Shown here: piece after piece, positions 46,617-55,381 of the stretch
How the letters are laid out: every line of letters starts with the position of its first letter
Position numbering within the stretch: position 1 is the first letter of the stretch
Assembly (NCBI GenBank): GCA_015099395.1
Contig: AP024096.1
Span: 2,232,001-2,296,000 of the forward strand
DNA from: Ktedonobacteria bacterium brp13
Lineage (GTDB): Bacteria; Chloroflexota; Ktedonobacteria; Ktedonobacterales; Ktedonobacteraceae
Direction of reading: 5' to 3'
Length of the DNA stretch: 64,000 nucleotides
The notes under the pieces: generated by a model
The model's database searches: none
Told to the model about the DNA's origin: nothing
The model's input: the letters and a program-made list of their open reading frames with translations, nothing else
Program-made: the position numbers and the translations under genes

Positions 46617-47621
46617 CTAACCAAACATACGCTGTAAACGAAGACTCTGCGCATAAGCTTGACGAACCAGACGCTCGATCAACTCCTGGGAGGTCGGGAT
46701 GTCGTCGATCAGACCGATATTCTGGCCTGCCCAGACGAAACCTTCGTCAAGCTGCCCATCTAGCGAGGCACGAGTATTCACTTCACCTTTAATATAGGGC
46801 AGCATACGCTGTAGACGTTCGTCGGCAGGCACGTTGTTCTGCTCAAGCTCCTGTTCCAACTGCAAGATCTGCGCTACGAACTTCCCTTTGAGGACACGCG
46901 CAGGACGCCCGATAGCACGCTCGATAATGACGGTATCGGTCTCTTTCGCGGCAACAAGTGCTTGCTGATAGGCAGGATGTGCATTGCTCTCTTGCACGGC
47001 GACAAAACGCGTCCCCAGTTCGATGCCCTCGGCACCCATCGCCAGGGCAGCGGCGAGTCCACGACCATCTGCTATACCACCGCTCGCCAGCACAGGGATC
47101 TTTACAGCATCGAGGATGCGTGGAATCAGGACCAGCGAGCCGATATCGTCGCGCCCCAGATGCCCACCACCCTCATAACCTACCGCGATCACAGCATCGG
47201 CACCCAGGCTCTCAGCCTTTTGCGCGGCACGCACACCCGCCACCAGGACCAGGGTCCGCACAGTCACGCCACTCTGCTGAATCTGGCGCAATAACTTCTC
47301 AGGATTGCCACCCGTGATACTGATGACAGCAGGCGCTTCCGCCAGGGCCGCATCGAGATAGCCTTCAAGAGGGATGTGCCCAATAGGGAAGTTGACGCCA
47401 AAGGGCTGTGTGGTGAGATCTTTCGCCTTCTGAATGTCGGCGCGTAGCTCCTCAGGAGTGGAGAAACAGGCACAGCCAATCTGACCCAGTCCGCCAGCAT
47501 TGGAGACAGCCGCAGCCAGCTCAGCAAACGAGAGACGTGAAAGTCCACCTTGTACGATAGGATAGCGTATATCAACCAGTTCAGTGAAACGCGTCTGGAT
47601 GCGCTCGGGGAGATCAGTCAT
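46617..47621 (-). CDS. Nitronate monooxygenase / FabK-like FMN protein
   Basis: A TIM-barrel flavoenzyme of 334 residues in the 2-nitropropane-dioxygenase family, oxidising nitronates; the same fold is used by FabK enoyl-ACP reductase. Seen: YPIVQGGLSRLS, NAGGLGQIG, GVNFPI, GGNPEK, GYEGGGHLGR and LASGGIADGRGLAAALAMGAEGIELGTRF, the FMN phosphate region. The His in GGHLGR matches the catalytic His of class I enzymes. C-terminus with an EGxVWAGQ-like EGFVWAGQNIG and GLIDDIPTSQELIERL. Annotation between the two activities not certain. Start at MTDLPER, 11 bases from AAGG. Confidence 0.85.
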   Translation of the reverse strand: MTDLPERIQTRFTELVDIRYPIVQGGLSRLSFAELAAAVSNAGGLGQIGCACFSTPEELRADIQKAKDLTTQPFGVNFPIGHIPLEGYLDAALAEAPAVISITGGNPEKLLRQIQQSGVTVRTLVLVAGVRAAQKAESLGADAVIAVGYEGGGHLGRDDIGSLVLIPRILDAVKIPVLASGGIADGRGLAAALAMGAEGIELGTRFVAVQESNAHPAYQQALVAAKETDTVIIERAIGRPARVLKGKFVAQILQLEQELEQNNVPADERLQRMLPYIKGEVNTRASLDGQLDEGFVWAGQNIGLIDDIPTSQELIERLVRQAYAQSLRLQRMFG

Positions 47622-47675
47622 AGCTTCATTGCCTTTCTCTCTATCCATGCCAATAGTCCGCTAGTCAAGCGAAAA

Positions 47676-47709
47676 GAGCCTGGAACGCTCTAGCAAGGGT
47701 TCCAGGCTC
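47676..47709 (-). terminator. Terminator downstream of htrA
   Basis: An 11-bp stem (GAGCCTGGAAC/GTTCCAGGCTC) followed on the minus strand by TTTTCGCTT, 45 bases after the htrA stop. Confidence 0.85.
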
Positions 47710-47754
47710 AAACAAGTATCGTCAATAGACGTTAAGCCGTAAAAGGATATTTTA

Positions 47755-48720
47755 TCATAAAATGGCGGTTACCTTACGTTGGCGTCCTCCACGCACAAAG
47801 GAGACGACCAGCTTATCACCACTCCGCAGGCTGCTCACAACACGTTGTAAGTCGCGCGGCTCACTTATCGCCTCGTTATTGGCAGCGATGATAATATCCT
47901 GTCGGCGCAACTCAGCCGAGACGGCAGGACTCCCAGGACGCAACTCCAGGATCTCCATACCAAACTCCTGGTTCAAGCCCAGGCTCTTGCGCTGATGCGC
48001 ATCGAACTGTACACGCATCCCGCCAACCCCTAACGAAAGCCCCTTCGGTACCGCACTGCGACGTTGCGCAATCTGTGCTACGACACCCTTAATGGTATCA
48101 AGCGGCACAGAGAAACCGAGGCCCTGCGCCATCGGTAACATCGCCGTCGTGATACCAACCACACGCCCGCTGCTATCCACCAATGGACCACCAGAGTTAC
48201 CAGGATTGATAGAAGTATCAGTCTGGATCAAGTTCACCATCTTCCGCGAACCTGGCACATCTAATGTCCGCCCCAGGGCACTCACGACACCAGCGGTAAC
48301 GGTCCAGTTCAGACCATAAGGATTCCCAACGGCAAGGACTAACTGTCCCACACGGAGGGCATCCCGACCGAGTTCCGCGACCGGTAGATGGTCGGCACCG
48401 ATACGTAACACCGCGACATCCACATCGGCATCGCTCCCTATGAGTCCAGCAGGAAACTTACGGCCATCGGAAAGCGTCACAAAGATGCGCCGCGCCTTCT
48501 CGACGACATGCGCATTCGTCAAGACCTGGCCGTCAGAGGCAAAGATGAAACCCGAACCAAGTCCACCACCACCAGGCATTGGAGCATAACGACGCGAGCG
48601 CGCTGGCGTATCACGTTCAATATCAATACGGACGACAGCCGGACCTACGCGCTCGGCAGCAGTTGTGACGGCGTGTGAATATGCATCCATAGCCAGAGCA
48701 TCTTTTTCAGAGGTACTCAT
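47755..48720 (-). CDS. HtrA-like serine protease with PDZ domain
   Basis: A trypsin-fold protease of 321 residues. Catalytic triad His71 (LTNAHVV), Asp101 (DADVDVAVL) and Ser176 (NPGNSGGPL), then a PDZ domain (about 225-320). Unlike most HtrA/DegP proteins it shows no signal peptide or membrane anchor before residue 25, so it may act in the cytoplasm or be exported by another route. The start is ATG at 48720 (MSTSEKDAL); an upstream TTG at 48756 has no ribosome site. Protein quality control is the family role. Confidence 0.87.
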   Translation of the reverse strand: MSTSEKDALAMDAYSHAVTTAAERVGPAVVRIDIERDTPARSRRYAPMPGGGGLGSGFIFASDGQVLTNAHVVEKARRIFVTLSDGRKFPAGLIGSDADVDVAVLRIGADHLPVAELGRDALRVGQLVLAVGNPYGLNWTVTAGVVSALGRTLDVPGSRKMVNLIQTDTSINPGNSGGPLVDSSGRVVGITTAMLPMAQGLGFSVPLDTIKGVVAQIAQRRSAVPKGLSLGVGGMRVQFDAHQRKSLGLNQEFGMEILELRPGSPAVSAELRRQDIIIAANNEAISEPRDLQRVVSSLRSGDKLVVSFVRGGRQRKVTAIL

Positions 48721-48987
48721 ACCATTGTAGTCTTTCTTGTGGAACCAGAAGAGCAATCAATGTGCGAGGCTACGACTCACTAAACTTGATAAGAATTGTA
48801 TCACAATGCATCATTTCAGTGCAAGAACCGATTTGCTTTGCTCCTCTCGCGCTCGCGTCGGCGACACCATATACACCATCCATACCATCCATTTTAAGAC
48901 CAGGGCACCTGACTAGTACAGACTGGCGTAAATAGTGAGTGAGGATGTGATAGAATAAGGAGAGAAAGAAGCAAGGAGATTGTCCAC

Positions 48988-49539
48988 ATGCCTCATCCAC
49001 AAGCAAACGAGCTTCATGTGAGCTCGTTACAACACGAATTGTTGGAGCGTATGGTGCATCGGAGCACCAATGCCCAACGACTGGTGAAACGCGGTCGCAT
49101 CATTTTGGAAGCAGCCGAGGGGGTCAGTAATAGCAAAATAGCCCAGCACTTGCAGATGGGGTATGAAACAGTGCGGCGTTGGCGGGATCGCTGGCACATG
49201 GCGCAAGCCCATTTGGAGGCGATCGAAGCTACCGCAAAGCCAAAACTCCTTGGTCAAGCCATCGAGGTTCTCTTGACCGATGAGAAGCGCCCCGGTGCCC
49301 CAGAGACCTTCACGTTCGAGCAGTTCATGCAAATCATGGCTCTGGCGTGTGAAACACCAGGGGAATCACAGCGACCAGTCAGCAGTTGGACCCCACGTGA
49401 ACTGGCTGATGAAGCGGTGAAACGCGGGATCGTCAAGCAGATTTCTCCCCGGACGGTGGGACGTTTTTTAAAAGGCGAGCGTTTTGCAGCCTCATCGCAA
49501 GCGCTACTGGCTCACGCCACCTCCCGACGATCCAGCTGA
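48988..49539 (+). CDS. IS630 transposase ORFA (DNA-binding part)
   Basis: The N-terminal part of an IS630 transposase, 183 residues. Residues about 35-65 (ILEAAEGVSNSKIAQHLQMGYETVRRWRDRW) form a helix-turn-helix, and PGAPETFTFEQFMQIMALACE with WTPRELADEAVKRGIV belongs to the second, helix-turn-helix_32-like, region. The frame ends just after the segment GRFLKGE that normally leads into the DDE domain. AAGGAG precedes the ATG at 7 bases. Confidence 0.85.
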   Translation: MPHPQANELHVSSLQHELLERMVHRSTNAQRLVKRGRIILEAAEGVSNSKIAQHLQMGYETVRRWRDRWHMAQAHLEAIEATAKPKLLGQAIEVLLTDEKRPGAPETFTFEQFMQIMALACETPGESQRPVSSWTPRELADEAVKRGIVKQISPRTVGRFLKGERFAASSQALLAHATSRRSS

Positions 49540-50230
49540 GTTGACGGAACAGATCTGCACGGTGTGCGAAGTCTATGAAGCGACTCCAGCACTTGCGGCG
49601 CAGGGCACGCATGTGATCAGCACCGATGAGATGACAGGAGTCCAAGCATTGGAGCGTTTGCATCCTTCATTGCCGATGCTACCAGGTCATGTCGAGCGGA
49701 TGGAATTCGAATACAAGCGGCATGGCACCTTGAGCCTGATCGCCAATCTGGATGTAGCCACCGGTCAAGTGATCGCCCCGAGCCTCTTACCGACACGCAC
49801 CGAAGCCGACTTTGCAGCTCACATTGCCCAGACCATTCAGACTGATCCAGAGGCTGCCTGGGTCTTTGTCGCCGATCAGCTCAACACGCATCAGTCTGAA
49901 ACGCTGGTTCGTCTCGTCGCGGAGCAGTGCGGCATCCAGGAGGACCTGGGCATCAAAGGCAAAAGTGGTCATTTGGCCTCGATGCCGACGCGAGTTGCCT
50001 TTCTTTCAAACCCGAGCCATCGCATTCGCTTCGTCTACACGCCCAGGCACAGTTCTTGGCTCAATCAAATTGAGATTTGGTTCAGTATTCTTGTTCGCCG
50101 CCTCTTAGCTCGCGCCAGTTGGACATCCCTGACTCACTTACGCGAGGGCATCCTGGCATTCATTGCTTATTACAATCGTCTTTCCAATGGTCCTTTTCAC
50201 TGGACCTACAAAGGACCGTCTCGCCTCTAG
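49484..50230 (+). CDS. IS630 transposase ORFB (DDE part)
   Basis: The catalytic half, 248 residues from a formal TTG. Conserved motifs include RYWLTPPPDDP, HVISTDEMTGVQ (first Asp), VFVADQLNTHQSE (second Asp) and HSSWLNQIEIWFS (Glu), so the DDE triad is intact. It reads in the +1 frame relative to ORFA. The frame is open from 49472, which makes fusion near TTT-G at 49483-49486 the simplest scenario: either a programmed shift or a fixed frameshift mutation. Without fusion the HTH and DDE parts would be separate proteins. Confidence 0.85.
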   Translation: MQPHRKRYWLTPPPDDPAELTEQICTVCEVYEATPALAAQGTHVISTDEMTGVQALERLHPSLPMLPGHVERMEFEYKRHGTLSLIANLDVATGQVIAPSLLPTRTEADFAAHIAQTIQTDPEAAWVFVADQLNTHQSETLVRLVAEQCGIQEDLGIKGKSGHLASMPTRVAFLSNPSHRIRFVYTPRHSSWLNQIEIWFSILVRRLLARASWTSLTHLREGILAFIAYYNRLSNGPFHWTYKGPSRL

Positions 50231-50331
50231 ACTCCTACGATATTTCCGCCAAGCTGTACTAGAAGGATGAGGTCATTATTTTGTTCCCCAAAACATCTCA
50301 ACAAGAAATATCTAGGAAACGTAACGCGCTC

Positions 50332-50360
50332 TTGCCTTTCTATCTAGCAGCATATATACT
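50332..50360 (+). promoter_or_regulatory. Promoter of the LuxR gene
   Basis: TTGCCT (50332-50337), 17-base spacer, TATACT (50355-50360). Transcription would start near 50367, which excludes the in-frame ATG at 50364 as a start. Confidence 0.55.
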
Positions 50361-50405
50361 CCCATGAGGACGACTTTGAGCAACAAAAATAGAATGAGAG
50401 GAGCG

Positions 50406-51980
50406 ATGCCAAAGACAGCCCGCTTCACGCTTACAAGGTCAGTAGAACAAGACCATTATCGGCTTTACGAACACGGCCATCTTTTGCTTGACGCCGATAG
50501 CGCCTCCTGGTTTACCTGGCTGACCACACATACCTCCTTCTCTTTTCGTGGAAGAAATGGCCCTTTCAATCTGCTCAAAGAAACACGAAAAAAGAGCGGC
50601 GAAGGATACTGGTATGCCTATCAACGACAAGGGAAACGTATCGCAAAACGCTACGTGGGCCGCAGCGCCGAATTATCCACAACACGCTTAGAAGAGATCG
50701 GGAGAGCATTTCAGAAGCGACAAACACTTGAGGCAAGTACCTGGCATGAACGAAAATGGATGCACACAGAGGCCATTGAGCAGACACTGCAAGCACAGGA
50801 CGCAGAACACGCAGCCGCCATGATCGACCACTATTTGACGGGGCGAGGCTTCGACGATATGCAGGATCTCTCCACGTTGCGGAACTGGCTGGAACAACTG
50901 CCCGATGACATCCTCTCCCGGTACCCGCTGCTCTGTCTTCACTACGCGCAAGTACTCGCAGTGAGCATTGAACCAGAACAGCTGTCGGCCAGCATACTTG
51001 AGCAGATAGACACTCTGTTGCAGATGGCTGATACTTGTTGGCGTGCTGAAGGGAATCTCGCTCGACTCGGTGAAGTCTACGCCTTTCGTGCTTACCTCAC
51101 TATGCGACAGGGCACGCAAGAACAGACGATTGCCTATGCCAGTCAGGCATTACGGTGGCTGCCATTGGAGTCCCAGCATTGGCGCGGAGTTTGCCTCAAC
51201 TTTCTGGGGTCAAGAGCATTATCGTGTGGGCAACTCACCGAGGCCACGGCACTCTTGCAGGAGGCGCTCACAATCTGGACAAACCTGCATCATCCACATG
51301 GTGCACGGAGTTGTATGCTGCTGTTGGCAACAATCTATTGCGAGCAAGGAGTGTTACAACACGCGGCTGCCTGTTATCGTCGCGTGGTCCAGGAAGCCAG
51401 GGAGGTAGGAGATCGCGAGGATCTCATCCCGGCCTTGCTCGGACTGGCGCAAACCTCATACAAATCGAACGATATGGAGACTGCGGAACAGGTCGCTCAA
51501 GAGGCATGGGATGCGAGCGAGCAGTGGCAAAATCAGGAATTGTTGCTACGCTCAACGTCCATGCTAGTACAGATCTGGTCTCTCCGGGGACCCAAAGCGC
51601 TCGTTCAGCAGCGTCTCACCGCGCTACAGGCGCGCTTCTTCACTCGTCCAGAACTGTTCACCTCTCTCCAGCTCATCTTACAGACTTTTGGGCTGGATCG
51701 AGAAGCTCCACAGCGCGTGATGGCGAATCTGGAACCACTTTCACAACAGGAACAACGAGTGCTGCACCTCCTTGTAGCCGAACTTTCCTATCCAGAAATT
51801 GCGCGTGAATTGGTCGTCTCAATCAATACCATAAAAACGCACGTGAACAGCATCTACCGCAAGCTCAACGTGCATAGCCGCAGAGAAGCGCGAGCTGTTG
51901 TTCAACATCTTCATCTTACCTCAACAGAAAACCACAGGAAACCCATATCTTCATCTTGTAAAAATCACGAGAGAAGGTGA
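50406..51980 (+). CDS. LuxR/MalT-like regulator lacking its ATPase domain
   Basis: A 524-residue transcriptional regulator. Residues about 1-95 (WFTWLTTHTSFSFRG ... YWYAYQRQGKRIAKRYVGRS) are an N-terminal domain that in related large regulators precedes a STAND ATPase. Here it leads directly into the TPR-like helical region (about 110-440), and the C-terminus is a LuxR HTH (LSQQEQRVLHLLVAELSYPEIARELVVSINTIKTHVNSIYRKL). No P-loop is visible. The ATG at 50406 follows GAGAGGAG closely; ATG at 50394 is possible. It overlaps nothing and precedes the FAD monooxygenase by 70 bases, which it may control. Confidence 0.75.
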   Translation: MPKTARFTLTRSVEQDHYRLYEHGHLLLDADSASWFTWLTTHTSFSFRGRNGPFNLLKETRKKSGEGYWYAYQRQGKRIAKRYVGRSAELSTTRLEEIGRAFQKRQTLEASTWHERKWMHTEAIEQTLQAQDAEHAAAMIDHYLTGRGFDDMQDLSTLRNWLEQLPDDILSRYPLLCLHYAQVLAVSIEPEQLSASILEQIDTLLQMADTCWRAEGNLARLGEVYAFRAYLTMRQGTQEQTIAYASQALRWLPLESQHWRGVCLNFLGSRALSCGQLTEATALLQEALTIWTNLHHPHGARSCMLLLATIYCEQGVLQHAAACYRRVVQEAREVGDREDLIPALLGLAQTSYKSNDMETAEQVAQEAWDASEQWQNQELLLRSTSMLVQIWSLRGPKALVQQRLTALQARFFTRPELFTSLQLILQTFGLDREAPQRVMANLEPLSQQEQRVLHLLVAELSYPEIARELVVSINTIKTHVNSIYRKLNVHSRREARAVVQHLHLTSTENHRKPISSSCKNHERR

Positions 51981-52050
51981 TGCGCTTTCACCCTCCCGCG
52001 CTCTATACTGCCATCCAGACGAAGGATCACCTATGTTTGGAGGAAACACA

Positions 52051-53751
52051 ATGAGCGAATGTTCTTCACGAAGACATGACGAAGAGGTACCGGTCCTGAT
52101 TGTCGGAGGGAACGTCGTTGGTCTCTCAATGGCGCTCTTTCTGGCACAGCACGGCATTCCTGCACTCCTGGTTGAGCGACATGCCACGACATCGATCCAT
52201 GCACGAGCCAGTGGCTTCAACGCACGAACGATGGAACTCTTTCGCCAGGCCGGCATCGAGTCTGCCATCTTTGAACAAGAAACGCCGCCGAAACAACTCG
52301 GCGAAATGGGCCTGCGAGTAGAAAGCCTGACGGGAAAGGTGCTCGACAACACCGAAGCTCCAGCTCACCGACAGGCCAGCGTCATCAATCCATTCGCGAG
52401 CCCCACGCGAACAGCGATAATTGGGCAGGATAAGCTGGAACCGATATTACAGCAGCATGCAAGTGAGTTAGGCAGCGATATCCGCTTTGGCACGGAACTG
52501 GTGCATTTTGAACAACATGTTGGGGGTATCAACGCTCTGATCCGCGAACGAGCCACCGGACAGGAGTACCATATCCATGCACACTATCTGGTGGCGGCAG
52601 ATGGCAATAGAAGTGCTATCCGGCAACAGCTTGGCATAAGCTCATATGGCTATGGGACGCTGGGACAATGGGTCAGCATACTGTTTCAAACAGATCTCAG
52701 CAAGGCACTTCAGGGACGAAAGGTGACACTCTGTTTTGTCAATAACGCCACACTCGATGGCATTATTGGACAATCGGGAGCAGCGCGAGATCGCTGGGCA
52801 TTGTTCGCCAATCTCAAACCCAGGCCCGGTGAACGTCTCGACGCACCATCGGAAGCATATTGTCTTGACCTCGTACGCGCAGCAATTGGCATCCCGGACC
52901 AGCCAGTTAAGATTCTGAGCACGCTTCCCTGGGAACTTGCTTCACGCGTTGCAGAACGCTATCAACAGGAACGTGTCTTTCTGGTTGGTGATGCAGCGCA
53001 TGTGATGACAACGATGGGAGCATTTGGAGCCAATACCGGTATTGCCGATGCCCACAATCTGGCCTGGAAGCTGGCCCTCGTGCTCAAAAAAAAGGCTCAG
53101 GAGAATCTGCTGTCAACCTACGGTCAGGAACGGCAGCCCGCTGCGGACCTCGCCGTGAGCGTTTCTACCGGTTTATATGCCTATCGTCTGCCACATCATG
53201 AACAGAGAGAAGCCATTACGCGGAGCGCTGAGGAGATGCTGATGCGCATCCGCAAAAGTCCTGATGTGCCTCTACCAACAGCCTTCAGTGTGATACATGG
53301 CTATCGCTATCGTTCTGCTGCTGTTTCTCATGAAAATGATGATGCACTTTTTGAAATTGAGCCATCGGGACGCTCTGGAACGCGTGCTCCCCATGTCTGG
53401 TTAAGCCACAATGGCAAGCAGATTTCAATCCTCGATCTCTATGGAAGCCATTTTGTCTTGCTGGCAGGTTCCGATGGACAGCGCTGGCATGAGATGTTTG
53501 CAAAGGCAACAAGCAGGTTGGGATTATCCGTGGATAGGTACAGTATCGGGCAAGATCAGCCGTATAACGATGGCGATGGCAGCTTTCTTGCAAGCTATGG
53601 GATAAGCGACTCAGGTGCTGTCCTGGTGCGACCCGATGGCTTTATCTCCTGGCGTGCTCAAAACGCCGCAGCCCAACCGGTAGAGTCTGATGAAATTTTC
53701 ATTGATCTATCAAGGTTGCTCGGATACTCACCCCCTCTTTCTGCTCTATGA
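52051..53751 (+). CDS. FAD-dependent aromatic monooxygenase (PHBH/RdmE-like)
   Basis: A class A flavin hydroxylase of 566 residues, the type acting on phenols and aromatic polyketides. N-terminal FAD fold VLIVGGNVVGLSMALFLAQ (GGNVVG variant of GxGxxG), ERHATTSIHARASGFNARTMELFR with the conserved Arg, DGNRSAIR (DG motif), GDAAHVMTTMGAFGANTGIADAHNLAWKLA (second FAD motif), and a thioredoxin-like C-terminal domain (about 470-566). The substrate is unknown. The ATG at 52051 follows GGAGG at seven bases; two upstream in-frame ATGs have weaker support. Convergent with the P450 gene. Confidence 0.85.
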   Translation: MSECSSRRHDEEVPVLIVGGNVVGLSMALFLAQHGIPALLVERHATTSIHARASGFNARTMELFRQAGIESAIFEQETPPKQLGEMGLRVESLTGKVLDNTEAPAHRQASVINPFASPTRTAIIGQDKLEPILQQHASELGSDIRFGTELVHFEQHVGGINALIRERATGQEYHIHAHYLVAADGNRSAIRQQLGISSYGYGTLGQWVSILFQTDLSKALQGRKVTLCFVNNATLDGIIGQSGAARDRWALFANLKPRPGERLDAPSEAYCLDLVRAAIGIPDQPVKILSTLPWELASRVAERYQQERVFLVGDAAHVMTTMGAFGANTGIADAHNLAWKLALVLKKKAQENLLSTYGQERQPAADLAVSVSTGLYAYRLPHHEQREAITRSAEEMLMRIRKSPDVPLPTAFSVIHGYRYRSAAVSHENDDALFEIEPSGRSGTRAPHVWLSHNGKQISILDLYGSHFVLLAGSDGQRWHEMFAKATSRLGLSVDRYSIGQDQPYNDGDGSFLASYGISDSGAVLVRPDGFISWRAQNAAAQPVESDEIFIDLSRLLGYSPPLSAL

Positions 53752-53783
53752 CGGTCCTTATAACAAAATATTGTTGCAATAAC

Positions 53784-53823
53784 AATGAGGAGCCTGCTGT
53801 CGTAACAAAGCAGGCTCCTCATT
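53784..53823. terminator. Bidirectional terminator
   Basis: A perfect 15-bp stem (AATGAGGAGCCTGCT and complement) around a 10-base loop, between the convergent monooxygenase and P450 genes. Confidence 0.8.
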
Positions 53824-53867
53824 ATGCTTTAACATGAGATCGAAGTAGTTGAATACAGAGACGATAG

Positions 53868-55220
53868 CTATGCGTGCGCTGGCTCCAGGATCATACGGAT
53901 ACCATTACGTGGACGGATTGTTACACGTGGTAATGGAACAATCTGCTGACCCGGCACCAGACGCAGATTGTATTGTTGTAGGATGGTGGCGAGCAAGAGG
54001 CGCACCTCCATCTGGGCAAACGGCATACCGATACAGATGCGCGGTCCCAGGCTAAAGGGGAAGTAAGCGCCCTGCGGCACCTTCTGATTATGCTCGGGGT
54101 CCCAACGCTCAGGACGGAAGTTCTCTGGATCGCCCCAGATCTCTGGCAGATTCTGCGTGACCCACTGATGTAACAGAACAATTGTTCCCACAGGGAAATG
54201 ATAGCCACCAAGCTCTATCGGTTCGATGGCACGTCGTCCAACACGCCAGGCCGGTGGATAGATACGCCAGGCTTCATTGACAACCCATTCTAGATATGGC
54301 ATCTGCACAAGATCAGCCGCCGTAGGCGGACGCCCATTCAGGACAGTACGTAATTCAGCGAGCAGTTTTTCACGCACGGCCGGATTTTGCGCAAGCAGAT
54401 AAAAAGTCCAGCAGAGACTGTTCTGCGCGGTCTCGTGGCCCGCTGCCATAAAGGTCATGAGCTGATCACGAATTTGCAGATCTGTCATTTTTTGCTCGTT
54501 ATCACGAGCAGCCAACAGCATAGAAAGGATATCACCTGTATCCTGCTCACCACTATGATGTTGCGAAATTAATGAGTAGACAAAGTCATCAAGCTGCTGC
54601 TTACCAGCAGCAAAGGCGGCCTGATCGGCTTTCGCTGTACGACCCAGCATACTGCTCATGAGGCGCTGACCAATGACACGGCGAGGCGCACCACCAATGA
54701 CACGGTTAAACGTCTTGCCAAGAGAGGCGGCCTGCTCGTGGCTCGCCACGTTAAACATCGTCTTGAGGATAATGCGCAAGGTAAGTTGTTGCATCTGCGA
54801 AGACAGCTCAACCTCCTGCCCCGGTCGCCACTCCTGCAGCAGATCCAGCGTATAGTTGACCATGGTATCAGAATAGGAATCGATACGCTGACGATGAAAA
54901 GCTGGCTGTACAAGGCGGCGTTGCTGGCGATGAAAATCACCTTCGCTCGTCAATAAGCCATCGCCCAACAGATCGCGCAGGTTGCCGCCGCCGCTCTGAA
55001 GAGAGTGGAAGCTCCGTGGATGCTCCGTCAAGCAATACTGTACATGCTCAGGAGCAAAACCGCAGATGACAGGGCTTCCCATAACATTTACAGTGACTAA
55101 ATTGCCATACTTGCGCTGTACGCGCGACATAAAATGCAGAGGATCATTGCTAAAGGGTACTACGCTACCCAGAACGGGAAGTCCTCTGGGTCCCGGTGGT
55201 AAAGCCGTTGGTCTGCTCAT
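53868..55220 (-). CDS. Cytochrome P450
   Basis: A 450-residue soluble P450, heme-thiolate monooxygenase. I helix FMAAGHETAQNSLCW with the acid-alcohol-like ET pair, the ExxR motif EAWR, and the heme loop FPFSLGPRICIG with Cys396. The N-terminus starts PPGPRGLPVLGSVVPF and has no membrane anchor, a CYP102/CYP4-like style rather than the CYP107 actinobacterial style. Electron donors are not encoded nearby. Its substrate is unknown; the neighbouring flavin monooxygenase suggests a small oxidation set, though the two are convergent. AGGCAGG precedes the ATG. Confidence 0.9.
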   Translation of the reverse strand: MSRPTALPPGPRGLPVLGSVVPFSNDPLHFMSRVQRKYGNLVTVNVMGSPVICGFAPEHVQYCLTEHPRSFHSLQSGGGNLRDLLGDGLLTSEGDFHRQQRRLVQPAFHRQRIDSYSDTMVNYTLDLLQEWRPGQEVELSSQMQQLTLRIILKTMFNVASHEQAASLGKTFNRVIGGAPRRVIGQRLMSSMLGRTAKADQAAFAAGKQQLDDFVYSLISQHHSGEQDTGDILSMLLAARDNEQKMTDLQIRDQLMTFMAAGHETAQNSLCWTFYLLAQNPAVREKLLAELRTVLNGRPPTAADLVQMPYLEWVVNEAWRIYPPAWRVGRRAIEPIELGGYHFPVGTIVLLHQWVTQNLPEIWGDPENFRPERWDPEHNQKVPQGAYFPFSLGPRICIGMPFAQMEVRLLLATILQQYNLRLVPGQQIVPLPRVTIRPRNGIRMILEPAHA

Positions 55221-55320
55221 TTAACTGCCTGCCTCTTCCTTATCAGCATATGATGCGCTCATTACGACACCCATATTAATCTTATGCGTAGAGGCTCTCA
55301 TGCGTCAAGAGCAGGTCAAC

Positions 55321-55350
55321 ATGAGGGTCCAATGCGCGCCGGACCCTCAT
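55321..55350 (-). terminator. Hairpin after the arylesterase-like gene
   Basis: A perfect 10-bp stem (ATGAGGGTCC/GGACCCTCAT), 31 bases beyond the stop, without a T-run. Confidence 0.5.
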
Positions 55351-55381
55351 AGCTTAAACCTGTGACATCACGCAGCTAGCT

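Larger units (their letters stand above)
48916..50259 (+). mobile_element. IS630-family insertion sequence, complete
   Basis: 1344 bp with terminal inverted repeats GTACAGACTGGCGTAAATA at the left and GTACAGCTTGGCGGAAATA (inverted) at the right, 16 of 19 matching, flanked by TA on both sides (48914-48915 and 50260-50261), the IS630/Tc1 target duplication. It carries two overlapping transposase frames and sits in the gap between htrA and the LuxR gene without breaking either. Confidence 0.9.

Noticed and set aside
48757..48915. Leader or small RNA between htrA and the insertion sequence
   Set aside because: No fold or promoter stronger than background was seen.
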